Part shown: piece by piece, positions 25,354 through 33,387 of the stretch
Layout: every line of letters begins with the position of its first letter
How positions within the stretch are numbered: the first letter of the stretch is position 1
Assembly: GCA_023251775.1 (NCBI GenBank)
Contig: JAHEYC010000028.1
Span: 1-40,306 of the forward strand
Direction: 5' to 3'
DNA from: Sphingobacteriaceae bacterium
Lineage (GTDB): Bacteria > Bacteroidota > Bacteroidia > B-17B0 > Aurantibacillaceae
DNA: 40,306 nt
The notes under the pieces: generated by a model
Seen by the model: the letters and a program-made list of their open reading frames with translations, nothing else
Databases searched by the model: none
What the model was told of the DNA's origin: nothing
Position numbers and translations under genes: made by a program

Positions 25354-25414
25354 ATTGAGTAAGTGTTTTAAATTATTGAGTAAGCGGTTTATTATATAGA
25401 CTCCCTTATTCACA
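25354..25414. promoter_or_regulatory. Direct repeats and a DnaA-box match between rpoD and recN
   Basis: ATTGAGTAAG occurs at 25354-25363 and again at 25375-25384, exactly 21 bp apart (two helical turns), as expected for a tandem regulator site. TTATTCACA at 25406-25414 matches the DnaA-box consensus TTATnCACA. It is flanked by an ACTCCC (25400) / GGGAGT (25426) inverted repeat. One box of this kind can occur by chance in a window this size. Confidence 0.4.
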
Positions 25415-25492
25415 ATACGCTGCCTGGGAGTGCCTGGTTGGGTGTTGAAAATATAATTTTAACATTTGACTTTAATTGCCGACCTTAGTTTA

Positions 25493-27151
25493 ATGCTAAA
25501 GCGCCTGTATATAAGTAATTACGCATTAATTGAAGAATTGGATGTGAGTTTCCCCGGGCAATTAACTGTAATTACGGGGGAGACAGGTGCGGGAAAGTCT
25601 ATTTTTTTGGAAGCCCTGGGGTTAGCTTTGGGTAACCGAGCCGATGCAGGCTCACTTCAAAACAAGGCCAAAAAATGCGTGATTGAGGCCGAATTTGAGG
25701 CAAAAAACTACGATTTAAGCGATTTTTTTGTTAAAAATGGACTAGATTTCGAAAATCCGGTGATTTTGAGGCGTGAAATTAATGGAGAAGGAAAATCGCG
25801 GTCGTTTATTAATGACAGTCCGGTTAATTTAAATGTGCTAAAAGAAATTGCAGATAATTTAATTGATGTTCACTCACAACATCAAACTTTATTGCTCAAT
25901 CAAACAAAATTTCAATTACAATTGATCGATTCGTTTGCGGGAACAACAAATGATTTCGAATTATACAAAAAGTCATTCAAACAATTGCAAGAACATAAAA
26001 AACAATTAGAAGAATTAGAAACTAAAGAGAAGCAGGCGAAAAAAGATCTGGATTACTATCAATTTTTATTTAACGAGCTCAACGAATTTGAATTGGATGA
26101 GAATGATGTAAAGAAATTAGAAGAAGAAAGTGAAACGATGGAGAATGCCGAATTCATTAAATCGGCCTTGGTAAAAACATCGGTGAGTTTGGGCGGAGGA
26201 GAAACTAATTTGCTTTCGAGTATTGCCCAATTAAAACAACAATTACAATCCATCACAAAATTCAATACTACTTATAAGGAGTTGCTTGATCGCATCAATG
26301 CTTCGCACATTGAATTAAAAGATGTTTACAATGAACTGGAAAATGAAGAAGGAAAATTGACATTTGATCCGGAGAAACTGAACGAGGTAAATGATAAATT
26401 AGATAAGATCAATCGCCTTTTGAAAAAACATTCGGTGAATTCAATTTCTGAATTACTAAAGATAAAGGAAGAGATAGAAGGCAAATTACAATTGTTCAGT
26501 AGCCTGGAAGTTGAAATTGAAAAATTGAAAAAAGAAATTGTAAAAGTTGAAACTTCTTGTAAAAAACAAGCAAAAGATATTAGCGACAAACGCAAAAGAT
26601 CCATTGGCGGAATTGAAAAAAGCATTGATTCTATTTTGAATGATCTGTCGATGGAAAATGCAAAGTTTAAAATTGAATTAAGAGCCAAAGAAGAATTAAG
26701 CGCTTCGGGCATTGATGAAATATCTCTGATGTTCTCGGCAAATAAGGGCGGTGAGTTTAAAGAACTTCATAAAGTTGCTTCGGGCGGAGAAATGTCGCGC
26801 TTGATGTTAAGTTTAAAATCTGTTCTTGCTCAAAAGCGCGCTTTACCAACCATTATTTTTGATGAGATCGATACCGGAATTAGTGGCGATGTTGCCAATA
26901 AAATGGGAAATATCTTTTCGCAAATGGCGGGCAAAATGCAGGTGATCAGCATTACACACCTACCCCAAATTGCAAGCAAAGGACAACATCATTTGTTTGT
27001 TTACAAAAACGATGATAAAGACAAAACGCGATCGTTCATTAAAGTTTTAAGTAAAGATGATCGCACTGTTGAAATTGCAAAAATGCTTAGCACGGGTAAA
27101 CCAACCGAATCGGCTATTAAAAACGCGAAAGATCTGTTAAGCTCCAACTAA
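25493..27151 (+). CDS. recN: DNA repair protein RecN
   Basis: A 552-residue SMC-like ATPase involved in double-strand-break repair. Walker A is GETGAGKSIFLEAL, about 30 residues in. The middle third is a long coiled coil rich in Glu/Lys/Leu. The ABC signature region reads ASGGEMSRLMLSLK and Walker B is PTIIFDEIDTGISG, followed by SITHLPQIASKG. I choose ATG 25493, giving MLKRLYISNYALIEEL, the usual RecN N-terminus; a TTG nine codons upstream (25466) would add residues not seen in the family. It is divergent from rpoD and 138 bp before fabI. Confidence 0.96.
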   Translation: MLKRLYISNYALIEELDVSFPGQLTVITGETGAGKSIFLEALGLALGNRADAGSLQNKAKKCVIEAEFEAKNYDLSDFFVKNGLDFENPVILRREINGEGKSRSFINDSPVNLNVLKEIADNLIDVHSQHQTLLLNQTKFQLQLIDSFAGTTNDFELYKKSFKQLQEHKKQLEELETKEKQAKKDLDYYQFLFNELNEFELDENDVKKLEEESETMENAEFIKSALVKTSVSLGGGETNLLSSIAQLKQQLQSITKFNTTYKELLDRINASHIELKDVYNELENEEGKLTFDPEKLNEVNDKLDKINRLLKKHSVNSISELLKIKEEIEGKLQLFSSLEVEIEKLKKEIVKVETSCKKQAKDISDKRKRSIGGIEKSIDSILNDLSMENAKFKIELRAKEELSASGIDEISLMFSANKGGEFKELHKVASGGEMSRLMLSLKSVLAQKRALPTIIFDEIDTGISGDVANKMGNIFSQMAGKMQVISITHLPQIASKGQHHLFVYKNDDKDKTRSFIKVLSKDDRTVEIAKMLSTGKPTESAIKNAKDLLSSN

Positions 27152-27160
27152 GTTCGTTAG

Positions 27161-27231
27161 CCACGAATTACACTAATTTCACCAATCTGTGTTTATGCGG
27201 TTAGATTAGTGCTAATTCGTGAAATTCGTGG
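27161..27231. repeat. Intergenic imperfect hairpin built from 9-base units (copy B)
   Basis: The left arm (27161-27189) reads CACGAATTA, CACTAATTT, CACCAATCT in 9-base steps. The right arm (27202-27231) is its imperfect inverted copy, reading on the other strand CACGAATTT, CACGAATTA. It lies in the recN-fabI gap and strongly resembles copy A at 2374. Confidence 0.75.
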
Positions 27232-27241
27232 ATAAAAACGG

Positions 27242-27271
27242 TTAGCACTTGCATCATTAATACTATATTTG
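27242..27271 (+). promoter_or_regulatory. Candidate fabI promoter
   Basis: TATATTTG (27264-27271) matches the Bacteroidota -7 consensus exactly. TTAG (27242-27245), 18 bases upstream, is one base off the -33 TTTG. The ATG is 18 bases downstream, giving a short leader. Confidence 0.5.
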
Positions 27272-27289
27272 CATCACTAAAAAACTAAC

Positions 27290-28102
27290 ATGGGACACAA
27301 TTTATTAAAAGGAAAACGCGGAATTATTACCGGCGCATTAGATGAAAATTCAATAGCGTGGAAGGTGGCGCAAAAATGCCACGAAGAAGGCGCAACATTT
27401 ACGTTGACCAACGCCCCTATTGCTATGCGCATGGGTGCCATAAATAAATTAGCAGAAGAAACAGGATCAAAAATTATTCCTGCCGATGCAACCAGTGTAG
27501 AAGATCTTACAAAATTATATACAGAATCAATGAACGTGTTGGGCGGAAAAATTGATTTTGTTCTCCACTCTATTGGCATGAGCGTTAATATTCGCAAGAA
27601 CATTCCTTATACCGAATTGAATTACGAATATTTTAATAAAGGCATCGATGTTTCGGCAATGTCGTTTCATAAAATGTTGGCGGTGGCTCACAAAATGGAT
27701 GCATTGAACGATCACGCGTCGGTAGTTGCGCTTTCGTATATTGGCGCTCAACGCACCTATCCTTTTTATACGGATATGGCCGACATTAAAGCCATGCTGG
27801 AAAGTATTGCCCGCACATTTGGATATCATTATGGTAAACAAAAAAAGGTACGCGTTAATACCGTTTCACAATCACCAACCAAAACAAGTGCCGGCGGAGG
27901 CATCAAGGGCTTTAGTGAATTTTTTGATTTCGCGGAAATGCAATCGCCACTAGGAAATGCAAGTGCCGAAGATTGCGCAAGTTTTTGTATCGCTTTGTTC
28001 AGCGATCTAACGAGAATGGTTACAATGCAAAATTTATATCATGATGGTGGATATTCCTTCACCGGAGTTAGCCAAGAGCAATTGGCAGCAATGGGTAAAT
28101 AA
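27290..28102 (+). CDS. fabI: Enoyl-[acyl-carrier-protein] reductase (NADH)
   Basis: A 270-residue FabI of the short-chain dehydrogenase superfamily, the final reductase of the fatty-acid elongation cycle. The N-terminus LKGKRGIITGALDENSIAW is the atypical FabI cofactor loop, followed by DFVLHSIGMS. The catalytic region is VVALSYIGAQRTYPFYTDMADIK, with the Tyr-(x)6-Tyr/Lys arrangement slightly altered as in FabI proteins of this phylum: the second tyrosine is replaced in a Y...M pattern near the downstream lysine region, so active-site alignment should be checked. Length is normal. It has its own promoter and a strong terminator. Confidence 0.94.
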   Translation: MGHNLLKGKRGIITGALDENSIAWKVAQKCHEEGATFTLTNAPIAMRMGAINKLAEETGSKIIPADATSVEDLTKLYTESMNVLGGKIDFVLHSIGMSVNIRKNIPYTELNYEYFNKGIDVSAMSFHKMLAVAHKMDALNDHASVVALSYIGAQRTYPFYTDMADIKAMLESIARTFGYHYGKQKKVRVNTVSQSPTKTSAGGGIKGFSEFFDFAEMQSPLGNASAEDCASFCIALFSDLTRMVTMQNLYHDGGYSFTGVSQEQLAAMGK

Positions 28103-28120
28103 TTAAATTGATATTTGCGA

Positions 28121-28152
28121 AACGCCTCGGTAATTTACCGGGGCGTTTTTTT
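28121..28152 (+). terminator. Rho-independent terminator of fabI
   Basis: AACGCC, T, CGGT pairs with ACCG, G, GGCGTT around a 5-base A/T loop, then a run of T residues. It is 18 bp past the fabI stop and is the clearest terminator in the window. Confidence 0.9.
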
Positions 28153-28300
28153 ATTTATCGATAGGCAAAAAAGATCTTGGCCAATTTCAACTTATAAAAC
28201 TCTCGAGTATTTGAATAATTTCGCCATTCCTTTTCCATCTCCGCGAATTTTGAAGTAAATCAACACCATTATTAGAAAATTCGTTATAACTATTTGATTT

Positions 28301-28420
28301 TTAGATAGTTGTATTTAGTTTGTCAATACGAGCAAGTAGGCTGTCAATTTGATCGATCTTTCCGAACTAATTCTTCCCACTAATGCCTTTTGCTTTCAGT
28401 CTAAGGGGCGTTCATTACCC
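28301..28420 (-). pseudogene. Possible decayed coding fragment
   Basis: On the minus strand one frame reads LRLKAKGISGKN, a TAG stop, then FGKIDQIDSLLARIDKLN before a final TAA at 28303. The second part looks like real coiled-coil-type protein. No start or family is recognisable, so this may be a remnant or chance. Confidence 0.2.
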
Positions 28421-28817
28421 CATCCTCCCTTGGCATTGTCTTCACCTCAGGCCTTCCTTAAACGATCCTTTGTACGAATTCGAATTTAAGCGTTGTTTTA
28501 CTTAATATTTTTAACAACACTTCTGGAGAGGTTTTCATAAATCATTAGGATACTTATAATTTATATGAATTTCTAATTATTCATCAATTTGAATAATTCA
28601 TCTAATTATAAAAATTTGTTGATTCAATAATATTTGCATATTTAATATAAATCAAATTAGAAATATTTAATTAATATGAAATTGATAAACATAAATAAAT
28701 ATATTTAATATGATTATTGAAAATCTATTTCTATATCAAAAGCTCACCAAATGTATTGTTAAAAATATTAACTCTAAATGAAGTTTTGATCAAAATGAAT
28801 GGTTGATAAGTTTAAAT

Positions 28818-28833
28818 TGTTTCACGTGGAACC
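28818..28833. promoter_or_regulatory. parS-like ParB-binding site 1
   Basis: TGTTTCACGTGGAACC differs at one base from the canonical bacterial parS 16-mer TGTTtCACGTGgAACA. It lies between the A+T-rich island and the 3' end of the methyltransferase gene. Two more such sites lie 606 and 979 bp away. Confidence 0.85.
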
Positions 28834-28844
28834 TGAAAGGATCC

Positions 28845-28873
28845 AAATAAAAAAGCGCCCTATAAGGACGCTT
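28845..28873 (-). terminator. Terminator of the mnmG-methyltransferase unit
   Basis: AAGCG, one mismatch, CC and GG, mismatch, CGCTT form a stem at 28853-28873. On the minus strand it is followed by a T-rich run (TTTTTTATTT), 24 bp past the methyltransferase stop. Confidence 0.7.
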
Positions 28874-28896
28874 AACGAAGACTTCTTTTTGGTCGT

Positions 28897-29787
28897 TTAA
28901 GGCTTTTTAAAGACGTATATAACGCTTGAATAGTCTTTGCCTTGTTTGGCCCTTAGGTTTGATCTAAGTCCTGTAAAAAAGGCCGAAACATAGTTGACCT
29001 TTCCGGTCTTATATTTCTCGCTCAGCATGCTCACATAATAACTATCGAACTTCATTGGAAGAGATTCTACATATTTGAACCCGGCCTTTTGAACAACCTC
29101 AACCATTGTCTTTTCATCAAAGTGATAAAGATGTCTTGGAACATCGTAGGCTGCCCAAAACTCTTTATAGGTTTGTGCATCGTAACTCATATAGTTTGGA
29201 ACGGCAATTATCAAAGCTCCGCCAGAATTTAATTTAGTGTTGAACCAAGAGAGTGTTTCATTCAGATCCATTACGTGTTCCAAAACGTGCCAAAGTGTAA
29301 TGCAATTAAACTCTACATCCTTGAGATTGGCTAGTGCTGTTTTCACATCAGGATAAACCCTTGTGATCTTGTTCTCGTTCATTGCAAAATCTCTTGCCCC
29401 GGGATCAGGTTCTATCCCAAACACGTTCCACGTGGAACCGCGAGCAACCGAAAGAAACATTCCTGTACCGCATCCATAGTCCAAAAGGTTTCCCTTTTTG
29501 CTGTGTTTGGAGATAAGATTAAGCTTTCCTTTCAATGTATAATTGCGGACTGCTTTGTAGAGTTTGCTTATTAATCCTTTGCTGGTATTAGAGTGGGAGA
29601 TGTAGCTTTCGGACTTATAGAAGTCTCCTATTTTATCTTCCGAAGGACGAGGGTTAGTGAATTTGAAACTGCAACTTTTACAAGAAACTATCTGAAATGT
29701 TTCTTGGCTTACGGTATAGTCCTTGCAGGAAATGAAAGGCTCAAAAGAGCTTCCGTTACAACATGGACAATTACTTAAACTGGTCAT
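28897..29787 (-). CDS. Class I SAM-dependent methyltransferase with N-terminal zinc-ribbon-like motif
   Basis: A 296-residue protein. Residues 5-40 have two Cys pairs (CPCC and CKSC) that may bind zinc. The Rossmann methyltransferase core follows, with motif I LLDYGCGTGMFLSVA near 100, and ITLWHVLEHVMDLNETLSWF further on. This layout occurs in Methyltransf_23-type enzymes acting on sugars, lipids or quinone-like substrates; the substrate cannot be read from the sequence. It starts 25 bp after mnmG ends and is likely co-transcribed. The gene carries a parS-like site at 29424-29439 in its coding sequence (encoding G-S-T-W-N). Confidence 0.88.
   Translation of the reverse strand: MTSLSNCPCCNGSSFEPFISCKDYTVSQETFQIVSCKSCSFKFTNPRPSEDKIGDFYKSESYISHSNTSKGLISKLYKAVRNYTLKGKLNLISKHSKKGNLLDYGCGTGMFLSVARGSTWNVFGIEPDPGARDFAMNENKITRVYPDVKTALANLKDVEFNCITLWHVLEHVMDLNETLSWFNTKLNSGGALIIAVPNYMSYDAQTYKEFWAAYDVPRHLYHFDEKTMVEVVQKAGFKYVESLPMKFDSYYVSMLSEKYKTGKVNYVSAFFTGLRSNLRAKQGKDYSSVIYVFKKP
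29424..29439. promoter_or_regulatory. parS-like ParB-binding site 2, inside a gene
   Basis: CGTTCCACGTGGAACC contains the perfect 14-bp palindrome GTTCCACGTGGAAC (29425-29438). It is read through as codons for Gly-Ser-Thr-Trp-Asn in the methyltransferase. Confidence 0.85.
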
Positions 29788-29796
29788 ATATAAAAT

Positions 29797-29812
29797 TGTT
29801 GCACGTGGAACA
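29797..29812. promoter_or_regulatory. parS-like ParB-binding site 3
   Basis: TGTTGCACGTGGAACA matches the parS core at all but one position of the left half. It fills most of the 25-bp gap between the mnmG stop (29813) and the methyltransferase ATG (29787). Confidence 0.85.
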
Positions 29813-31720
29813 CTAGCGTCCCATGTGCACTAAAAGTATAGAAATATCTGAAGGACTTACTCCCGAAATACGACTCGCCTGACCAATTGAAAAGGGCTTA
29901 AGTTTCTTAAGCTTTTCTTTCGCTTCGGTACTTAATGAAGAAATAGATTCATAATCGTAGTCGGGTCTTATTCTTAATTCTTCCAGGCGCTCAAGCTTGT
30001 CGGCGTTCTCCTTTTCCTTAGAAAGATAGCCTTCGTACTTGATCAAGATCTCGGCCTGTAAAATAGTTTCGAAATCAAATGGACTTAAGAAAGATTCTAA
30101 TTCCGGATCCACTTTTCTCATTTGATTGATGTCGACATTGGGTCTTGAGAGTATATTGGTGTATTTTATTTTTTGATTAATAGGGGCAGAATCTATAGAC
30201 GCCAAATAAGGATTTATGATCTCCGGCTGCGCGCTGGTTTCCTTAATGTGTTTCATGATCGCCTTATAGTTCTCTTCTTTTTTAAGAACAACATCAAGAC
30301 GATCTTTTTTTGCCAAGCCAATATCATAGCCCAGTTTCGTTAAGCGGATATCGGCATTATCTTGTCTCAACAATAAACGATATTCTGCTCTTGAAGTAAA
30401 CATTCGATAAGGTTCATCAGTTCCTTTTGTAACAAGATCATCTATCAAAACACCAATGTAGGCTTCGCTTCTTTTCAAAACAAATTCAGGTTTTTCATTC
30501 ACTTTTAAATGCGCATTTATTCCCGCCATCAATCCTTGGCAAGCAGCTTCCTCATAACCTGTTGTTCCATTGATCTGCCCTGCGAAATATAAATTGTCAA
30601 CTAATTTTGTCTCCAAGGTCATTTTTAATTGGGTAGGGGGGAAGTAATCATATTCGATAGCATAACCCGGGCGGAACATCTTAACTTTCTCAAAACCAGG
30701 GATTAACCTAAGTGCTTGATTTTGAATATCTTGCGGTAAAGAGGTAGAAAATCCATTTACATAGATCTCAACGGTGTTCCATCCTTCGGGCTCAACAAAT
30801 ATTTGGTGACGTTCTCTTTCCGAAAAACGGGTGATCTTATCTTCAATGCTTGGGCAATAACGCGGACCAAGACCTTGAATTCTTCCGGAATACATTGGAG
30901 ATTTTTCGAATCCTGTTTTTAAAATATCGTGTACTTTTTGATTTGTGTAAGTGAGATGACAAGGAATTTGTTTTTTTAATTCACGAGGAACATTTGTTTT
31001 GTGCGAATTAAAGAACGGAGATGTATTGGGTAAATACGAAAATTTATCGGCTACCTCATCGCCTTCTTGCACTTCCATTTTACTATAATCCAAAGTGCGT
31101 CCGTCAATTCGCGGAGGAGTTCCGGTCTTCATCCTTCCGGATTCAAATCCTAATTTTACTAACTGCTCAGTGATCCCAAACGATGCGCTTTCGCCCATAC
31201 GTCCACCCCCAATTTGTTTTTCGCCAATGTGAATTAACCCATTTAAAAAAGTTCCATTCGTAAGCACAACGCTTTTCGCTTTGAACTCAATTCCCATTCC
31301 CGTTACAACACCTTCAACGCGCTTTCCATCTTTGGAAATGATCAAGCTTTTAGCCATGTCTTGCCAAAAATCAACGTTGGGCGTTTGCTCTAACATTTCT
31401 CTCCAATAGGTTGCAAATTGCATGCGATCGTTTTGCGTGCGCGGACTCCACATAGCGGGGCCTTTACTTCTGTTCAACATTCTAAATTGAATAGCAGATC
31501 TGTCGGAAACAATTCCGCTATAACCCCCAAGGGCATCAATTTCCCTTACAATTTGTCCTTTTGCAATTCCGCCCATAGCAGGATTACAACTCATTTGTGC
31601 AATGGTTTGCATGTTCATGGTAAGGAGTAAAACCTTTGAGCCCATGTTGGCGGCTGCGGCGGCGGCTTCACAACCTGCATGACCTGCGCCAATGACTATG
31701 ACATCGTAATTCTGTTCCAA
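29813..31720 (-). CDS. mnmG: tRNA uridine-34 carboxymethylaminomethyl modification enzyme
   Basis: A ~635-residue MnmG (GidA), the FAD-binding partner of MnmE that makes cmnm5U34 in tRNAs. The FAD motif [16 protein letters not shown] is at the N-terminus, followed by [43 protein letters not shown] and [18 protein letters not shown] choose TTG 31720 ([13 protein letters not shown]), which matches the family N-terminus. A GTG at 31738 would add MYLCTR but lies over a TATCTTTG promoter-like element. mnmG is a classic neighbour of bacterial origins, which fits the parS sites just downstream. MnmE is not in the window. Confidence 0.96.
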   Translation of the reverse strand: MEQNYDVIVIGAGHAGCEAAAAAANMGSKVLLLTMNMQTIAQMSCNPAMGGIAKGQIVREIDALGGYSGIVSDRSAIQFRMLNRSKGPAMWSPRTQNDRMQFATYWREMLEQTPNVDFWQDMAKSLIISKDGKRVEGVVTGMGIEFKAKSVVLTNGTFLNGLIHIGEKQIGGGRMGESASFGITEQLVKLGFESGRMKTGTPPRIDGRTLDYSKMEVQEGDEVADKFSYLPNTSPFFNSHKTNVPRELKKQIPCHLTYTNQKVHDILKTGFEKSPMYSGRIQGLGPRYCPSIEDKITRFSERERHQIFVEPEGWNTVEIYVNGFSTSLPQDIQNQALRLIPGFEKVKMFRPGYAIEYDYFPPTQLKMTLETKLVDNLYFAGQINGTTGYEEAACQGLMAGINAHLKVNEKPEFVLKRSEAYIGVLIDDLVTKGTDEPYRMFTSRAEYRLLLRQDNADIRLTKLGYDIGLAKKDRLDVVLKKEENYKAIMKHIKETSAQPEIINPYLASIDSAPINQKIKYTNILSRPNVDINQMRKVDPELESFLSPFDFETILQAEILIKYEGYLSKEKENADKLERLEELRIRPDYDYESISSLSTEAKEKLKKLKPFSIGQASRISGVSPSDISILLVHMGR

Positions 31721-31727
31721 GCGGGTA

Positions 31728-31735
31728 CAAAGATA
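31728..31735 (-). promoter_or_regulatory. Candidate -7 element of mnmG
   Basis: The minus strand reads TATCTTTG (TAnnTTTG). It ends 7 bases before TTG 31720 and overlaps the alternative GTG start at 31738, which would imply a nearly leaderless mRNA. No good -33 box is visible. Confidence 0.3.
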
Positions 31736-31886
31736 CACTTTTCACGTAACCATTTTATAAGGCTTCCGTTACACAAAGGAAGGAGCTGGGGGTTAAATTA
31801 TGATAAAAGCGTTAAATCGGCACTTTTCTTAAATAATTTTATGGAACCTGAACTTTGCCGCATCTAAATTACGTAAAACCTATACT

Positions 31887-33383
31887 ATGAAAAAATTATT
31901 ATCTATTGGAATGTTGAGCATGAGTTGTTTAATTGCCTCGGCGCAAAACAGCTCTGATTTTAAAGTGTTCACGCCTGCAAAAAGCGGAATAAAGACCACA
32001 GAAAAATTATTAGAATCGCTTATTGGCGAAGGGGTAGTTCTAAAGAATTACAGCATCACAAAATCGAGTGGTGAAGAAGCTTTTGGTTTTTTTGAAGATA
32101 GTAAAGAGCGTTTGGGGATGAAAAAAGGTTTAGTAATGACCACCGGCGGAATTATTGCCTTGTCAAGTAAGAATACTTCTCCATCGATGAGTAATAATAC
32201 ACATGCGCGCATTGAAGGAAGAGGTGTTGTTACACAAGAAACCGGTTATGCCGAATTAGAGAAATTAATTAATAATCAAAAAACATTTGATGCCTGTGTG
32301 ATAGAATTGGATATTGTTCCAACCGCAGATACATTAAGTTTTAATTATGTGTTTGGGTCGGAAGAATATGATGAGTTTGTTGGAAGTAATTACAACGATA
32401 TTTTTGCTTTCTTAATTAGCGGAAAAGGAATTACGGTAAATAAGAATTTAGCGGTTGTTCCTAATACAGAAATTCCCGTTTCGGTAAATACCATCAATAA
32501 TGGAAGCGGAAATGGCTCGTATAAAGCGCGCCCAACCAATTCAACATTTTATGTAACAAATACTGATGGACATATAGGAATTGAATATGATGGCATGACA
32601 AAATTAATGCAGATCCGTCAGCCCGTTACGCCTTACGAAACGTACCATATTAAATTATGCATAGCCGACGTGAGTGATAATTCTTATGATTCGGGTGTAT
32701 TTATTGAAGGGCAAAGTTTTGTTTCTTACGATAAAACATACAATGTATTATACAAAAAGAACGACAAAGAAATTGAGCCGGGTTATAAAACATTATTAGA
32801 TAACTTGAGCAAAGAATACAAAAAACATCCGGAAGGAAAAATATTGATCACGGGTCATACCGACGAAGAAGGAGATAATACATTTAATATGACGCTTTCG
32901 TGCGAGCGCTCAACTATTGTAGGAAATTATTTAAAAGCAACGGGAATTCCTGCCGATAGAATTGTAGTAGATTGCAAAGGCGAAACTATGCCTGCTTATG
33001 ATAATACAAAAGCGGTTGGTCAGGCCCTTAACAGAAGAGTAGAGGTAAAGCTAACGGGAAATTCACAAGCGTATCTTACGAAAAAAGCAAATGCAGATGC
33101 TGCTATTACCCCAGAGCTTTCGGAAAAATCAACGCTTATTAAAAACTTTCCAAATCCATTTATTGATATGACAACGCTTGATGTTTTTGTTAAGTCGGAT
33201 GTAAAAGACGCAAGTATTACCATTATGGATGTTAACGGAAAACAAGTAAAGACCATTCATTTATTGGAGCGCGGAAATACCAATGTAAATTTTGATGGGC
33301 AATCTTTAGCAAAAGGAATTTATATGGCAACGCTGAACACAGATGGTGCCAAACAAAATACTTTGAAAATAATTCTTCAGTAA
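31887..33383 (+). CDS. Choice-of-anchor-L / OmpA-domain protein with T9SS sorting domain
   Basis: A 498-residue exported protein with signal peptide MKKLLSIGMLSMSCLIASAQ. Residues ~30-275 match the choice-of-anchor L type (GLVMTTGGI, then LSFNYVFGSEEYDEFVGSNY and NDIFAFLISGKG). Residues ~295-400 are an OmpA C-terminal-like peptidoglycan-binding domain: GHTDEEGD, SCERSTIVGNYLKATGI and NRRVEVKL keep the key Asp and Arg. The last ~80 residues (FPNPFIDMTTLDVFV ... GIYMATLN ... KIILQ) are a T9SS type A sorting domain. Combining a peptidoglycan-binding domain with T9SS export is unusual. It is divergent from mnmG and convergent with the response-regulator gene, 4 bp away. Function unknown; adhesion or cell-envelope anchoring is inference. 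Confidence 0.9.
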   Translation: MKKLLSIGMLSMSCLIASAQNSSDFKVFTPAKSGIKTTEKLLESLIGEGVVLKNYSITKSSGEEAFGFFEDSKERLGMKKGLVMTTGGIIALSSKNTSPSMSNNTHARIEGRGVVTQETGYAELEKLINNQKTFDACVIELDIVPTADTLSFNYVFGSEEYDEFVGSNYNDIFAFLISGKGITVNKNLAVVPNTEIPVSVNTINNGSGNGSYKARPTNSTFYVTNTDGHIGIEYDGMTKLMQIRQPVTPYETYHIKLCIADVSDNSYDSGVFIEGQSFVSYDKTYNVLYKKNDKEIEPGYKTLLDNLSKEYKKHPEGKILITGHTDEEGDNTFNMTLSCERSTIVGNYLKATGIPADRIVVDCKGETMPAYDNTKAVGQALNRRVEVKLTGNSQAYLTKKANADAAITPELSEKSTLIKNFPNPFIDMTTLDVFVKSDVKDASITIMDVNGKQVKTIHLLERGNTNVNFDGQSLAKGIYMATLNTDGAKQNTLKIILQ

Positions 33384-33387
33384 AAAA

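Larger units (their letters stand above)
28153..28844. other. Non-coding region with A+T-rich island; candidate origin-proximal unwinding region
   Basis: About 690 bases hold no convincing gene. The first part (28160-28500) has ordinary composition and may include a decayed coding stretch at 28301-28420 on the minus strand. From about 28500 the DNA turns very A+T-rich: by hand count only 22 of 180 bases at 28561-28740 are G or C. Inside it, AATTATTC (28575-28582) and GAATAATT (28591-28598) form an inverted repeat; the minus-strand TTATTCAAA is one base from TTATnCACA. A parS-like site lies at 28818 and mnmG is nearby, so an origin of replication is a reasonable but unproven reading. Confidence 0.45.

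Noticed and set aside
25466-25492. TTG start for recN
   Set aside because: It adds nine residues not found in RecN proteins, whereas ATG 25493 gives the usual N-terminus.
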